DNA of 64,000 bases. Origin: Tenrec ecaudatus. Its lineage: Eukaryota > Chordata > Mammalia > Afrosoricida > Tenrecidae. Of the stretch, positions 23,170-33,874 are shown piece by piece (position 1 is the stretch's first letter; every line of letters starts with the position of its first letter). The stretch covers positions 172,001 through 236,000 of the forward strand of contig NW_027459195.1 in NCBI RefSeq assembly GCF_050624435.1, read 5' to 3'. Under the pieces are notes generated by a model, which worked only from the letters and a program-made list of their open reading frames with translations, was not told where the DNA came from and searched no databases. The translations under genes and the position numbers were made by a program.

Positions 23170-23410
23170 GGAGGTGAATCTTGGGGATACCATGGAAAAG
23201 AATGGGCATTGCACAACACTTCATTGTACTCATATGGAGCTTATGCAAAGGCCAAGAGATAGAACCAGGTGAGACTGTGAACAGGACAAGGTGATACTGC
23301 ATGGTTTAAAATCAGAAAAGGTGTGCATCAGGGTTGTATCCTTTCACTGTTCTTATTCCATCAGTATGCTGAGCAATTTATACAAGAAGCTGGTCTCTGT
23401 GAAAAAGAAC
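23170..23410 (+). pseudogene. RTE/BovB-type LINE reverse transcriptase fragment
   Basis: Frame read from about 23,318 gives KVCIRVVSFHCSYSISMLSN-like sequence. This is the decayed counterpart of the RTE RT block in which a conserved KG-R-GC motif precedes LSP-LFN-YAE. At DNA level aaaaggtgtgcatcagggttg and cagtatgctgagcaat match the BovB/RTE RT core, which copies LINE RNA at the target site. Several changes break the frame. Confidence 0.7.
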
Positions 23411-23589
23411 ATGGCATCAGGATTAGACGAAGACCCATGTAATGTCATTGGGAACATTTTCTCACTAAAAATTTTAGGTCATGGCATCAAAAAAGTGTCA
23501 TTTTAACCTAAATGGGTTTTTAGACCAGTGAAATAACAGCGAGAGTGAGTCAGCATTGTGCACAGAATTGAGCGATACTGGTTCTTTGG

Positions 23590-23830
23590 GAAATTCATAA
23601 TCCAACACTGACACTGCTGAGATAAAGGATGACAGTGAGGAAGATTCTACACCTGAGCTCTGTGATGGGCCAACGTGGTGCTCTACTCTCTTCAGGAATG
23701 GATGAGCCAGCTCCACCAAGATTCCCCTTTACTGGAGCACCTGCTATGTATGTAGACGTTGAACACAAGAACGCTTTGGCGTTCCTACAATGATTTCTGA
23801 CCGATGAGGTCATCGAAAAAATGATTATGA
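23590..23830 (+). pseudogene. piggyBac-like transposase N-terminal fragment
   Basis: In one frame there is an acidic stretch (DDSEEDST) followed after a gap by PRFPFTGAPAMYVDVEH, then FLTDEVIEKM. This order (acidic N-terminus, F-x-FTG, then an F-x-D-E-hydrophobic helix) resembles the start of piggyBac-type transposases and PGBD proteins. Two in-frame stops interrupt it. No downstream catalytic aspartates were found, so the call is tentative. Confidence 0.45.
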
Positions 23831-23849
23831 TAGCCCGGAGGTTTACTTT

Positions 23850-24100
23850 CAGGTTTTAACCCCTCTTCAGTTAATTTCTGTGCATGGGGGAAGGTTTGGG
23901 GCTTGCTTCATTTTCCTACATACGGTATCTCAGTTTGTCCAACACCATTTGTTGAGCAAGCAGAATTTGTCCCTTTGGATATTTCTGTGTCCTTTTTCGA
24001 AGGCTAGTTTCCTGTTGACTGGTGAATATATGTGTAGCTTTTCTGTTCGTATCCATTGATCTATATACCTCTCAGTGTACCAATACACTGCTCTCCTTTA
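23850..24100 (-). pseudogene. Old LINE-1 ORF2 fragment, antisense
   Basis: DNA-level match to L1 ORF2 in reverse: aacaccatttgttgagcaagc, in part, then tgtcctttttcgaaggctag and tatccattgatctatatacc. The copy is too decayed for an open frame. Confidence 0.75.
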
Positions 24101-24829
24101 GGGAAAAACAACAACAAAAGTTGTATGAGCCCCTATATAATGATTTTTTTTAATGGACGATGAACTATTTTCCAGGCCAGCACTATCCTATGTTTGAGCA
24201 CATTGCTGCAGCCACTGTGTCAATCCATCATGCCTTATAGCCTGCGGTACTCATGTTCAGGTATAGTGTTCTGCCATTCACAAGGTTCACACTGGCCAGT
24301 TCTTTCAGAAGTGGAAGACCAGGTCCTCCTCCCTCGTCTCTGTCTGGAAACTGCTGAAGTCTACCTGCAGTGAGTGACCCAGCAGGCATTTGAACTACTG
24401 GCTGCAAAATTTCCACCATTACAGCCAAATGCAGGCCACCACAGTACAACAGACAGTAACAGCATCTTAACACCACACAAAGGCTCCTCCCTGGGGAGAC
24501 CACGTGTTCAGGCAATTGCTGCTGTTACACATGTAAGTGGGGGCTACATGAAGTCGCACCATCTCCTGTGGCCCTTCCAGGAACAGGCCATTCTGCTGTT
24601 GTTTCTACTGGACTTAGGCTCAGCTGCCAACCTGCCCTCTGCACGCATTCTTCTCCTTACCCTTCCATGTCACCTTCTCTTTGCCCAAGTCAATACTGCT
24701 GGTCAGTCACCTACTGGTGGATGCTTGCTTCTGAAGTTTCTGAACCACATTTCCCCATGGTTATGAGACATTGCTGCTGCCACTGCGAGCATTTAACAGG
24801 TTACTTTACACCTTCAATGAGAAATCTAG
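24101..24829. other. No recognised gene or repeat
   Basis: Open frames of 130 and 89 codons at 24,374-24,837 overlap each other and lack family signatures. Confidence 0.45.
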
Positions 24830-24934
24830 GGGAATAGAAAGAAAGCTTCTTCTTTCTCCCAAGGAGTGGGTGGTGGTTTTGAACCGTTTCCCTTGAGGTT
24901 AGCAGCCCAATGTGTAACCCACTACACCAGTAGA
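24830..24934 (-). mobile_element. AfroSINE 5' half, antisense
   Basis: Contains ttctttctcccaaggag, then gttttgaaccgtttcccttgaggtta, in part, and the head complement acccactacaccagtagagcc. It meets the next AfroSINE head to head. Confidence 0.75.
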
Positions 24935-25085
24935 GCCTTGGTGGCACTGTCCAGCAATTATTAGACTGCTAAATATGAGGTCCGGGTTTCAAACCTACCA
25001 ACTTCTCCTTGGGAGAACGATAAAGCTGTTCCCATAAAAGACTGACAGCTCCAGAAGCCCTCTATAGGGTGGCTATGAGTTGGCA
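24935..25085 (+). mobile_element. AfroSINE, sense, continuous with the T/G array
   Basis: Starts ccttggtggcactg and has aacctaccaacttctccttgg, agaacgataaagctgttcc and agggtggctatgagttgg. Its 3' end runs directly into the ttttaggg-type array at about 25,086. The same junction is seen at 51,345-51,440. Confidence 0.78.
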
Positions 25086-25510
25086 TTTTGCGGTCATTTA
25101 GGGCTTTTTGGTGGCATGTGATTTTTTAGGGCTTTTAGGTTGTTTGTGGACGTTCAAGGTGTGTTTGGGGCATTCGGGTGGTTTGGGGTTTTTAGGGTGT
25201 TTTATAAGATTTTAGGGAGTGTTTAAGGGATTTAGGGGTGGTTTTTTAGAGTGTATAGGTATTTTTCAGCACAATATGGTGTTTTTAGTGATGTTACAGA
25301 GTTCCTTAGGGATTTTAGGGTATTTTTCATATTATATGTGTTTTTTTCCCCCAGCATTTTAGGTTTTCTTAGGGCTTTCATGGTGTTTTCAGGGCATATA
25401 TGGGGTTTAGGAATGTTTAGGGTTTGGGAATCTTCTAAGGATGATTTTTGGAAGTTTCACATGTTTGGGTGGGCATTTGGTGTTTTTTTGTGGCTTTAGA
25501 GTGTTTATGG
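25086..25510 (+). repeat. Degenerate ttttaggg-type T/G array, copy 1
   Basis: Strand-asymmetric T and G-rich sequence. The hexamer ttaggg occurs nine times between 25,090 and 25,430, separated by gtgttt, ggcttt and similar T/G words, not as a tandem run. It keeps the same order of landmarks as 51,441-51,860 (tggcatgtgatttt, gtataggtattttt, gtgtttttagtgat, gggaatcttct), so the two are copies of one ancestral unit. Confidence 0.85.
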
Positions 25511-26040
25511 GATCCTGTCAATTTGCAGCTTTAATTCCGCAAAGAAAAGTCAGACAGCAAGCCAGAAAGGAGCAGGAAATGAAGGGGAAGCCCAGGCCAC
25601 ATGTTACAGCTGCCAAGTCCGGAGAACCTAGGTGTGGTCGTTGGCTACCTGGGACCGGGAGTGGGGCTGTGCTCCTGCCCAAGGGTGCTAGGGAGTAAAC
25701 CAATCTCAGCTGGACGTTTGGCTTTTCTACTAATTAGCCGACTCCATGAACTTTCCCAAGGGCAGCTGGCGAATTGCCAGGGGAACCCAGCTAGACCCCC
25801 CCACACAAAAGCACAGGGATGGTTACAGGAACAGGAGGTTTCACACAGTGGATGTGCAGGGCTTGGGGTCGGGATTGGGGGCCAAGGTGAGGAAGGGGCA
25901 GCAATAAGGCCTGGTCCCAAATAATCAGACACTGAGCAATAAAAGTACAAGGACTGCCAAGAGAACATGGGGACAAAGGATGGCTGGACTTCATTTGATA
26001 TCTTTGGACGTGCTGTCAGGAGAGACCAGTCCCTGAAGGG
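25511..26040. other. No recognised gene
   Basis: Overlapping open frames on both strands at 25,601-25,994 have no family resemblance. Confidence 0.45.
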
Positions 26041-26180
26041 ACATCAAGTCCATGAAGGACATGATGCTTGGCAAAAAGTGGAGGACGGGCAATAAAACAG
26101 CTCGAACCAGTGGCTACATCAGTGGGCATAGTAACAATGGTGAGGATGGTTCGAGACCTGGCAGTGTTTTATTTTACTGC
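26041..26180 (+). mobile_element. RTE/BovB-type LINE 3' fragment
   Basis: DNA-level match to the end of the afrotherian RTE ORF and tail: gacatgatgcttggcaaaaagtgg, in parts, then cagtgggcatagtaacaatgg and gacctggcagtgtttt. Upstream 25,980-26,040 (acgtgctgtcaggagagacc) probably belongs to the same element. Confidence 0.75.
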
Positions 26181-26975
26181 TTGTGTTTTTCTAGAACTGT
26201 CTTTCCTGGATGCACGAGGAAGGATAACTGTGCTTGTGGGAAGCAAATGCACAGTGGGCAGCGCTTTGGCCAACATAGGTACACCACCGGCACACAGTGC
26301 CCCCTTACTTGGCATCCAAAGTGACAGGATTTGTCTTTCCCCAGAGCTCTCCAGCCCTGGGGGAAGCGGCCCTGCCTTCGGCGCACCGCCAGGGGGCAGC
26401 ACTGCTGCTCTCTCACTGGCTACATCTGTGAGGACCCAGAGAGCAGCTCCTTTCTGCTGCTCTCCTCTCAGACTTCTGCCAGAAGCCTTGGCTCGTCCTG
26501 GATCCTCCCTTGATTCCCACTCTGCACCTTTGGGGACGCCCAGCCCATTAACTCTCTCCCATCCTTCCTTGCTGCCTCTTGTCCAGATGCCTGAGCTGGG
26601 CTTCAAGTAGTTGTAATGTTATGCTTAGGTGAGATGTGTTCAGCTTGTTTACTGTCTGTATACAAGAAAAGAGTGCAGCCCAAGACATCCACCCTTTTGT
26701 TCCTCTATGGAAAGCCTGTTACGTGTCATAGTCTTCTCTCTGTGCAGTGCTTTCCTCTGCTGCTGATGCTTTTACATGAAATAGGACTCGGTGTGTCACC
26801 GCTACAGGAAATTATCTCTGAAAAAATAATATGCCCAGAACTCAGAAACAGTGTCAGCTTGCATCTGGCATCATGGAAGCATCATGGGTGTGTTTCCATT
26901 CATTCGCTCCTGAGTGTCACATGTTAAACTCAGTGCATAGCATAAACAGCAGCAGGCACAAACTGAGACAAAGCA
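26181..26975. other. No recognised gene
   Basis: A 180-codon plus-strand frame from 26,068 and a 145-codon minus-strand frame cover the same bases (26,169-26,606). Neither shows a domain. Confidence 0.45.
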
Positions 26976-27150
26976 CACCCTTTGCTGTGAAGCACATTCC
27001 GACTCCTGGCTGCCCCTGTGCCACAGAGTAGAACTGCCCCGCAGGGGCTCCCTAGCTGTCATCTTTACAGAGGCACATGGCCACACCTCCCTTTTGGGAA
27101 GCCACTGGGTAGGTTTGAACTTCAGGGTTGTAGTAGTTGATATTGTAGAG
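26976..27150 (-). mobile_element. AfroSINE
   Basis: Antisense copy: cattccgactcctggctgcc at the SINE 3' side, gtagaactgccccgcagggg, ggaagccactgggtaggtttg. Confidence 0.7.
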
Positions 27151-27424
27151 CCCTGGAGTCAGTTCGGATTCATAGGGGCCTGTGCACTAGAGAGAGAAAC
27201 AAAGCCCAGTCCTGCGCCATCCTCGCACTTGTTACTGTATTTGAGCCGATTCTCGCAGCCACGGTGTCAATCCACCTAAGTAAGGGTCTTCCTCTTGTTT
27301 GCTAACCCTCTGCCAAAAATGATGCCCTTCTTGCAGGACTGGTTCCACCATAGTAATATGTCCAAAGTACCTGAGACAACGTCTCCGCATCCTCTTTCAG
27401 ATCTCCTGCCTTTAGTTTGTCAGC

Positions 27425-27625
27425 TCACTTCGATGGAGTCGATGCTGAGCCATAGCGACTCTATGAGATCAGAGCAGAACTATCTCTGTGGGTTTCCCAA
27501 AGGCTAACTCTATGGGAGTAGAACGCCTCATCCTTTTCTTCTGAGGACTGACTGGTGGTTCCCCACTGCTGACATTACAGTTGACACCCAAGGCATAAGG
27601 TACTATGCCACCAGAAGTCCCTTGC
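27425..27625 (-). mobile_element. AfroSINE
   Basis: Antisense copy: ggagtcgatgctgagccatagcgactc, in part, then cagaactatctctgtgggtt and the head complement ggcataaggtactatgcc. Confidence 0.7.
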
Positions 27626-27739
27626 CCCTGTGCAATAACCAACACCACCTACACACAAAACCCACCCCTTCTCTGTCAGTTTGATGTATGGTGATGGCTT
27701 GAGTTGCTATGAAATTGGAAGCTACTAGGGGGAACCCGA

Positions 27740-28012
27740 CAAAAACTACAATTTTTTCAAAACTATGCATTTAAATTTTTTATCCCCTTCATAGTACTCT
27801 CCATTACACTTCACACATTTGTCTAATCTGTGATTACATTCTTGGAAACATTTTTCAAACTCAGCAGTTTGGGTGACACCCTTGTTTTTTCCCCCCCTCT
27901 TCTGTGTTGTCAAACCACTGTCCTTCATTCATGGAAACAGAAAGAAGTCACATGGAGTGAGTTCAGGTGATTAGGATATGAGGGACAAGAGAGGCATGCT
28001 TTTTGGGGGGAT
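27740..28012 (-). pseudogene. mariner-like transposase C-terminal fossil
   Basis: Read on the minus strand, one frame gives SPELTPCDFFLFP, the mariner block around the third catalytic aspartate. After a frameshift and a poly-G tract comes AEFEKCFQECNHRLDKCVKC, then NGEYYEGD close to the C-terminus, as in mammalian mariner transposases. These enzymes cut and paste elements with TA targets. The copy lacks the N-terminus, has in-frame stops, and is cut at about 28,015 by an L1. Confidence 0.8.
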
Positions 28013-28014
28013 GT

Positions 28015-29775
28015 TTTCATACTGTTATTTCTTTTCTCTTTTTTTATAATCAATTTTTGGGGCCTCATACAACTCTTATCACAATTGATACATACATCAT
28101 ATTTGTACATTCATTGCCCTCATCATTCTGAAAACATTTGCTCCCCACTTAATCCGCTGGCATCAGCTGATAATTATTCCCCATCCCTCATGAACCCTGA
28201 ATAATTTCTAAATTATTATTTTGTCTTATCTTACACTATACAATATCTCCCTTCAGCCACTTTTCTGTTGTCTGTCCCCCAGGGAGATGGTTATATGTAG
28301 ATCCTTGTAATCGGTTTCCCCTTTCCATTCCTCCCTCCCTCTACCCTCCTCGTATCGCCACTCTCACCACTGGTCCTGAAGGGATCATCCGCCCTGGATT
28401 CCCTGTGTTTCCAGTTCCTATCTGTACCAGTGTACATCCTCAGGTCTAGCTAGATTTGTAAGGTAGAATGGGGATCATTTTAGTTGTGGGGGAAGAAGCA
28501 TTTAGGAGCTAGAGGAAAGTTGTATGTTTCATTGTTGCTACAGTGCACCCTGACTGGCTCCTCTCCTCCCTGCTACCCTTCTGTAAGGGGATGTCCAATT
28601 ATCTACAAATGAGCTTTGGGTTTTCACTCCACACTCCCCCGTATTCACAAAGATATGATTTTTTTGTTCCGATGATGTCTGATACCTGATTCTTCCGACA
28701 CCTCGTGATCACACATGCTGGTGTGCTTCTTTCATGTGGGCTTTGTTGCTTCTCAGCTACATGACCACTTGTTTAACTTCAAGCTTTTAAGACCCCAGAA
28801 TGTATAACTTTTGATAGCCGACCACCATCAACTTCAGTCACCACATTTGCTTATGCACCCATTTGCCTCCAGCAATTGTGTTGGGGAGGTGAGCATCACG
28901 CAATGCCACTTTAATACAACAAAGTATTTTTGCATTGAGGGAGTACTTGAATGGAGGCCCAATGTACATCTGTTACCTTAATACTAAACCTATAAATATA
29001 TGCATATAGATCTATTTCCCCATCGTTATACATAAATATATTTACATATGCACATGCTTTATTTAGACCTCTATAAATGCCCTTTGCTTCCTACCTCTTT
29101 CCTTGATTTCCTTTTACTTTCTGATTGTCCCACTCTCATGTTCAGCCTTCATTTGTGTTTCAGTAATTCCTCTAGGTTACATTACTCTTGGTTACACTCT
29201 ACCAAGCCTCCTACACCCTCCTCACCATCTATTTGGATCACTTGGTGTTCCCTTGTCCCTGGGTTTGTTAACAGCACTTCCTTTTTCCCTACACCCCCCT
29301 TTCCCATCTCCCTCCCCCAGCTGTCAGTCCCATTGTTTTCTCCTCCAGATTGTTCATCCAGCCTATCTCATTTAGACAGACCTGTGGAAATCATAGCATG
29401 CACAAAAACGAGACAGAGCAAACCCAAGCAACAAAATGAAACAAAAGAACAACACCACCACCAACAAGCCAATGACAAAAAGCAAAACAAAACACAAGAA
29501 AGAAAAGCTTTTAGTTAGTTCAAGGACTGTTTGTTGGCCTTTAGGAGTGTTTTCTCATAGAGTATGATGGGTCAGCTAGCCCTGGCCCCAAAGTCTATTT
29601 TTGGTATTCCCTGGGGACTTCGTTGCTCTGTTCCCCTTCCTGTTCTGTTGTACACCCTTAGTATTTTGCCTCGGTGTGCTGGGATCAGATCGGGCGATAG
29701 AGGCATGCTGTTTTTTTTGTGTGAGCAGGTGCACTGTCATGGTGGCAAAACCAGTCCCCTGTCTACCACTAATCA
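28015..29775 (-). mobile_element. LINE-1 3' UTR, 5'-truncated insertion
   Basis: On the plus strand it starts with a T-rich run (poly-A complement) and gggcctcatacaactcttatcac, the L1 3' terminus, and continues through tatcttttgatagccg-like (aacttttgatagccg) and cctataaatatatgcata to the gtttgttggcctttaggagtg zone. It is the longest contiguous 3' UTR copy here (~1.76 kb), with no ORF2. Confidence 0.85.
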
Positions 29776-29777
29776 GT

Positions 29778-30215
29778 CCTTTTTATTTTAAATAAATCAT
29801 TTTATTGGGGGATCTTACAGCTCTTGTAACAATTCATACACCAATTTGTATGAAGCACATTTGTACATACATTGCTATCATCATTTCCAAACATGTTCTT
29901 TCTCCTTGAGCTCCTTTTTTCCCCTCCTCCCACCCACGTGAACCACTGATACTTTATACATACTTTTTAGTTTTATATTTTACGCCTCTGCTGTATCCCT
30001 TCACCCAAACTTCTGCTGTTTGTTCCCCTGGGTGGTGGAGTGGGGCTGTATGTCCATCATTGAGATTGGTTTCCCCTTTCTTCTGCTTCTCCCCCCTACC
30101 TTCCCTCGTGGTGTTGCTACTCTCAGTATTGGTCCTGAGGGGTTTATCTGTCCTGGATTCTGTGTGTCGGAACTTCTAGTCAATAGCAGTGTGCAAGCTC
30201 TGGTCTAGCCAGACA
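29778..30215 (-). mobile_element. Second, different LINE-1 3' UTR insertion
   Basis: Starts attttaaataaatcatttta and gggggatcttacagctcttg. It then follows the L1 3' terminal order again (ctgctgtttgttcccctggg, gattggtttcccctttc), which shows that a new element begins here. It diverges from the neighbour and is probably an older subfamily. Confidence 0.75.
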
Positions 30216-31340
30216 ACTCAGACCTTCTTACACAATATCTTCAGAACCTCTATATAGGAAGCTTGATTAACAGTCTGACCTAGTGCAATGACTAAACTCC
30301 AAATGCACTATCACCCTCACATCAACAAAACCAAACAAATGAGCATCTTCTTGAAGTTTGAGTTCACTTGACGAGGTGTATTTGAGTGAGGTGATGATGG
30401 CGTCTTACACTGACTTGATTTATGTTTGCATTCTGGCTTGTGAGAAGAGCACAAGGTCTTGTCACCAGCAATGACCTTGGGAAAAAAGTGTGGGTGCACT
30501 AGCTCGGAGCAAGTTGCCAGATGCCTGCCCAAACAGGAGAATGTATATTTTGAAATGTGTACCCAGTGGAGCTTTGTACCGCTTGGTTTTTTGGCGGGGG
30601 TGGGGTGGGGGTGGGTGGAAGGCCGGCTACTCCTTTGTAGGTTAGATAATCTGAGATGTGCTATTTGAAATTTCCTGGGGCCAGTTTTAGACAAAACTAG
30701 AAAAGTTAATTTTGCTGTATGGAAAAATCTGACAGTCTGGAAGTATCTACTTTTCCTCACATGCCATCATTCCCCTAGTAGCATTATTCTTAGTTAAAGC
30801 TCTCCTCTGTTCCTCCTTAGGGTTTCCCCCACTACCTGATGTTCCTTTTCTCCTACTCATCATCAAGGGACTTGTGTCCAAAGTGAGGACAGCAAATAAG
30901 AGACCCTCCTGACTCTCTGTTAAGAAGGGTGCTCTGGTGCATGCGTGTGTTTATGTGTGCACATACAATCGCATTTGAATTTTGTTGGAAGAGGCTTCAT
31001 AGAGACAGAGAGTGACATGGTTAGAGCTGCTGCACATGTAGAGCACTGTACTCTATGGTGTTCTAATTCAAATGCATGTAAGGTCCAAGAGAGGTAATAG
31101 AAGCAAGTGACCAGGGTCAGGGAAGGCAGTAGGAGGAACTGAGGGAGCCTGAATGCCTCACACCCTGCCAGTTTCACTGATTCTTGGATGGGAGAGTACC
31201 AACCTAGTGCTGTGAAATCTTCGCAGTTTTCAGAGGCTTGGGGGATTTAAATTTTGTATGTAAAAAATAGACATCTAAATGCTTGTAATTTATTGATTTC
31301 GATAAACACACTGAATGCCAGTACTCAAGTCAAACAAACC
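30216..31340. other. No recognised gene
   Basis: A 147-codon minus-strand frame (30,317-30,760) has no family resemblance. A G-rich run lies at 30,594-30,625. Confidence 0.45.
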
Positions 31341-31445
31341 AAACTAACAGCCATCGAGTCTTTGCCAACTCATAGTGACCCTATTAGACAGGGTAGAACT
31401 GCCCCTCAGTTCAGCTCCCAGCCCTGGAAGCCCACCAGTTCCTCG
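31341..31445 (-). mobile_element. AfroSINE 3' fragment
   Basis: Antisense: catcgagtctttgccaactcatagtgacc, in part, then ggtagaactgcccctc. Confidence 0.7.
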
Positions 31446-31670
31446 TTATTATCATGAGGAATACTATTTTCACAAGAGCATTACATACCCCTAGAGACTA
31501 AACCATAAAGCCATATAGGCTTTGACCATCAATTCTGATATGCTTTTTCCTCAAACTGATGGGTCATTTGATGGAATCCTTGTATTACTTCCCTAACATA
31601 AAAATTAATCAAGCAAAGGAGATTCAGTGCTCAGTACTACAGTCCCCTATTTAGAGATTAACTCTTAAAA

Positions 31671-31738
31671 ACCACCACCACCACCACCACCACCACCACC
31701 ACCACCACCACCACCACCACCACCACCACCACCGCCAC
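31671..31738 (+). repeat. (CCA)n microsatellite
   Basis: About 22 near-perfect CCA/ACC units, with one G substitution near the right end. Confidence 0.97.
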
Positions 31739-32059
31739 CTTATCTATGTTGATAAAAACTTGAGTAGGCTGTATAAATATCTCAAGTATTTAGGATAAAA
31801 TGGATTCTTATTCTACTGTCACATATTTAGTTTGAGATATGTGTTTCCATCTGAACACAAATTAAATAGACCTCATTGACATCTTTTCAAAATGCCATAA
31901 AAATTAAATGATTACCTTAAAAGATACTCAGTATAATTAGGCATCAGAAAAATGTACATCAACACTAGAGCGAGATAGTGTTTCAACCCATCAAGATGAC
32001 ACTAGCCAAGAATATTAAAAATACCAGTGAGTGCTGGAAGAATGAACAGATTTGTGTCA

Positions 32060-32245
32060 GAAGAACAGTCTGAAAGGTCCTTAGAAGCAAGCACGGGGAG
32101 ACTTCACATGCTTTGGATATGTTATCAGGAGATGCCAGTCCCTGGAAAAGGCTGAAATGTTAGGTTCAAGTATAACAACAGTTTTGAAGATGGTGTAGGA
32201 CTGCGCAGTGGTTCATTCTGCCTTGAGTTGGAACTGACTCAATAG
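32060..32245 (+). mobile_element. RTE/BovB-type LINE 3' end
   Basis: Has the family tail order: gatgccagtccctgg, then tcaagtataacaacagtttt, then gatggtgtaggactgcgcagtgg, in parts, and gagttggaactgactcaatagc before the end. The protein frame is lost. Confidence 0.8.
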
Positions 32246-32261
32246 CACCTAATGCTAAAAG

Positions 32262-33872
32262 CTAGATGCTTTTGATCCTAAATGAAAAGTGGATGGTCCA
32301 GCCTCCATACCAGCTACGTGGACAACTGCCCCTCCCCCCAGAAGAATTTACTTTAGAAGACGGCACTGAACCTGTAGCTAGGGGAGATGGACATGTCTGA
32401 TCAGAGCACACAGGGGCAAATGAAGGGGGAGGAAGAGAGTGGAGCACACACTGGTCCACCAGGCTTGGAGGATGATTTTGGCACTCTGAACAGCCAATGT
32501 ACAGAGTGGACCATATGGCTGATCCCACTATGAGACATGCCATCCCTTGCTGGCCCAGAGCCCTATGGGGACAATACCGGAGACTCTGTGTTGGGACTGA
32601 ACCGACTGGCCCTCCAACACGGAGGCAAATCACTAAAAGCATGCAGCAGAGCAACCATGAGAGCAGAGCGGGTAGCCCCTGAGGGAGTACAAAGGACAGA
32701 CTCTGGGGCCAGAGCATGATATGCCATCAGACCTGACTGAAGGACACACCTATAGAAAAAAAAATCAGACCTTGATCTATTTACAGGTTTTTCTTTCTTA
32801 AAAAATTTTTTTGTCTTTTAATTAATTTACTCTTTTATTGATCATTGGTTTTCTGTTGTTGTTTTTTTTTTGTCATCACAGTGTTCTCACCCATCGCCTA
32901 TCTTGCTATGGTTTGATTTTTGGTGCATATTATTATCTCAACAGATCTATCTAGATAAGATAGGCTGGAAGAATAGTCTGGAGGAGAAAACAACAGGACC
33001 AATGGTTCCCGGGGACATGGGAGAGAGAGAGGAGGGGGTAAGGAGGTGATGCTGACCAATCCAGCGACAGGGGAGCAACAAGTAATCCAAAATCCGTCGC
33101 AAGGAGGGTGTGAGAAGCCTGGTAGGTATTCAGCAAGGGCAATGTAACCAAGAGAAATTACTCAAACCCAAGTGAAAGCTGAGCATGATAGTCGGACAAG
33201 AGGAAAGTAAAAGTAAATAGAGGAAAGAACTAGGTGACAAAGGGTATTTCTAGAGGTCTACATACTGGCATGTACATATGTAAATATATTTATACAGGAG
33301 GGTTCGTAAATAGATCAACGTGCATATATTTATAGACTTAGTATTAAGGCAGTAGATGGACATTGCCAAATACTTACTCAATGCAAGAACACGTTATATT
33401 AAATTGGCATTCCATGATGAACACCTTTCCAACATGATGGTTGAAGAAAAATGTGTGCACTAGCAAATGTGGTGAAGAAAGCTGATGGTGCCTGGCTATC
33501 AAAAGTTATAGCATCTGGGATCTTACAGGCTTGAAAATAAAGAAGCGGCCATCTAGCTCAGAAGCAACAAAGCCCACATGGAGGAAGCACACCAGCCTGT
33601 GTGACCATGAACTGTTGAAGGGATCAGATATCAAGCATCAAAGAACACAAAAATCATGTCATTGTAAATGAGGGTGAGTGCAGAGTGGAGACTCAAAGCC
33701 CATTGGTAGGTAACTGGACACCCCCTTCCTGAAGGGATGTGGGGAGGAGATAAGCCAGTCAGGGTGCAGGGTAGCAACAATGAAACATGTTTCCTCTAGT
33801 TCCTAAATGCTTCCTCCCCCCACTATCATGATCCAAATTCTACTTTACAAATCTGGCTAGACAAGGGGATGT
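32262..33872 (+). mobile_element. LINE-1 3' UTR, sense, lacking its 3' end
   Basis: Sense copy: gtggatggtccagcctcc, ggacatgtctgatcagagc, gataggctggaagaatagtctgg, gtggtgaagaaagctgatgg, then aagcccacatggaggaag. It stops within the 3' UTR near 33,872 (gctagacaaggggatgtac) with no poly-A tail, and an inverted, unrelated segment follows. Confidence 0.85.
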
Positions 33873-33874
33873 AC

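Noticed and set aside
26068..26610. 180-codon plus-strand open frame as a gene
   Set aside because: Its start lies in an RTE LINE fragment, and a minus-strand frame of similar length overlaps it. No domain was seen.
31170..31245. Resemblance to the 3' part of 5S rRNA (cttggatgggaga, then gtgctgt)
   Set aside because: Only one 13-base exact word plus a short second word match. The rest of the 5S sequence and its internal promoter are not readable.
31671..31738. CCA run as coding (proline/histidine/threonine) or a CRISPR-like array
   Set aside because: It is a plain trinucleotide microsatellite with no spacers and no open frame around it.
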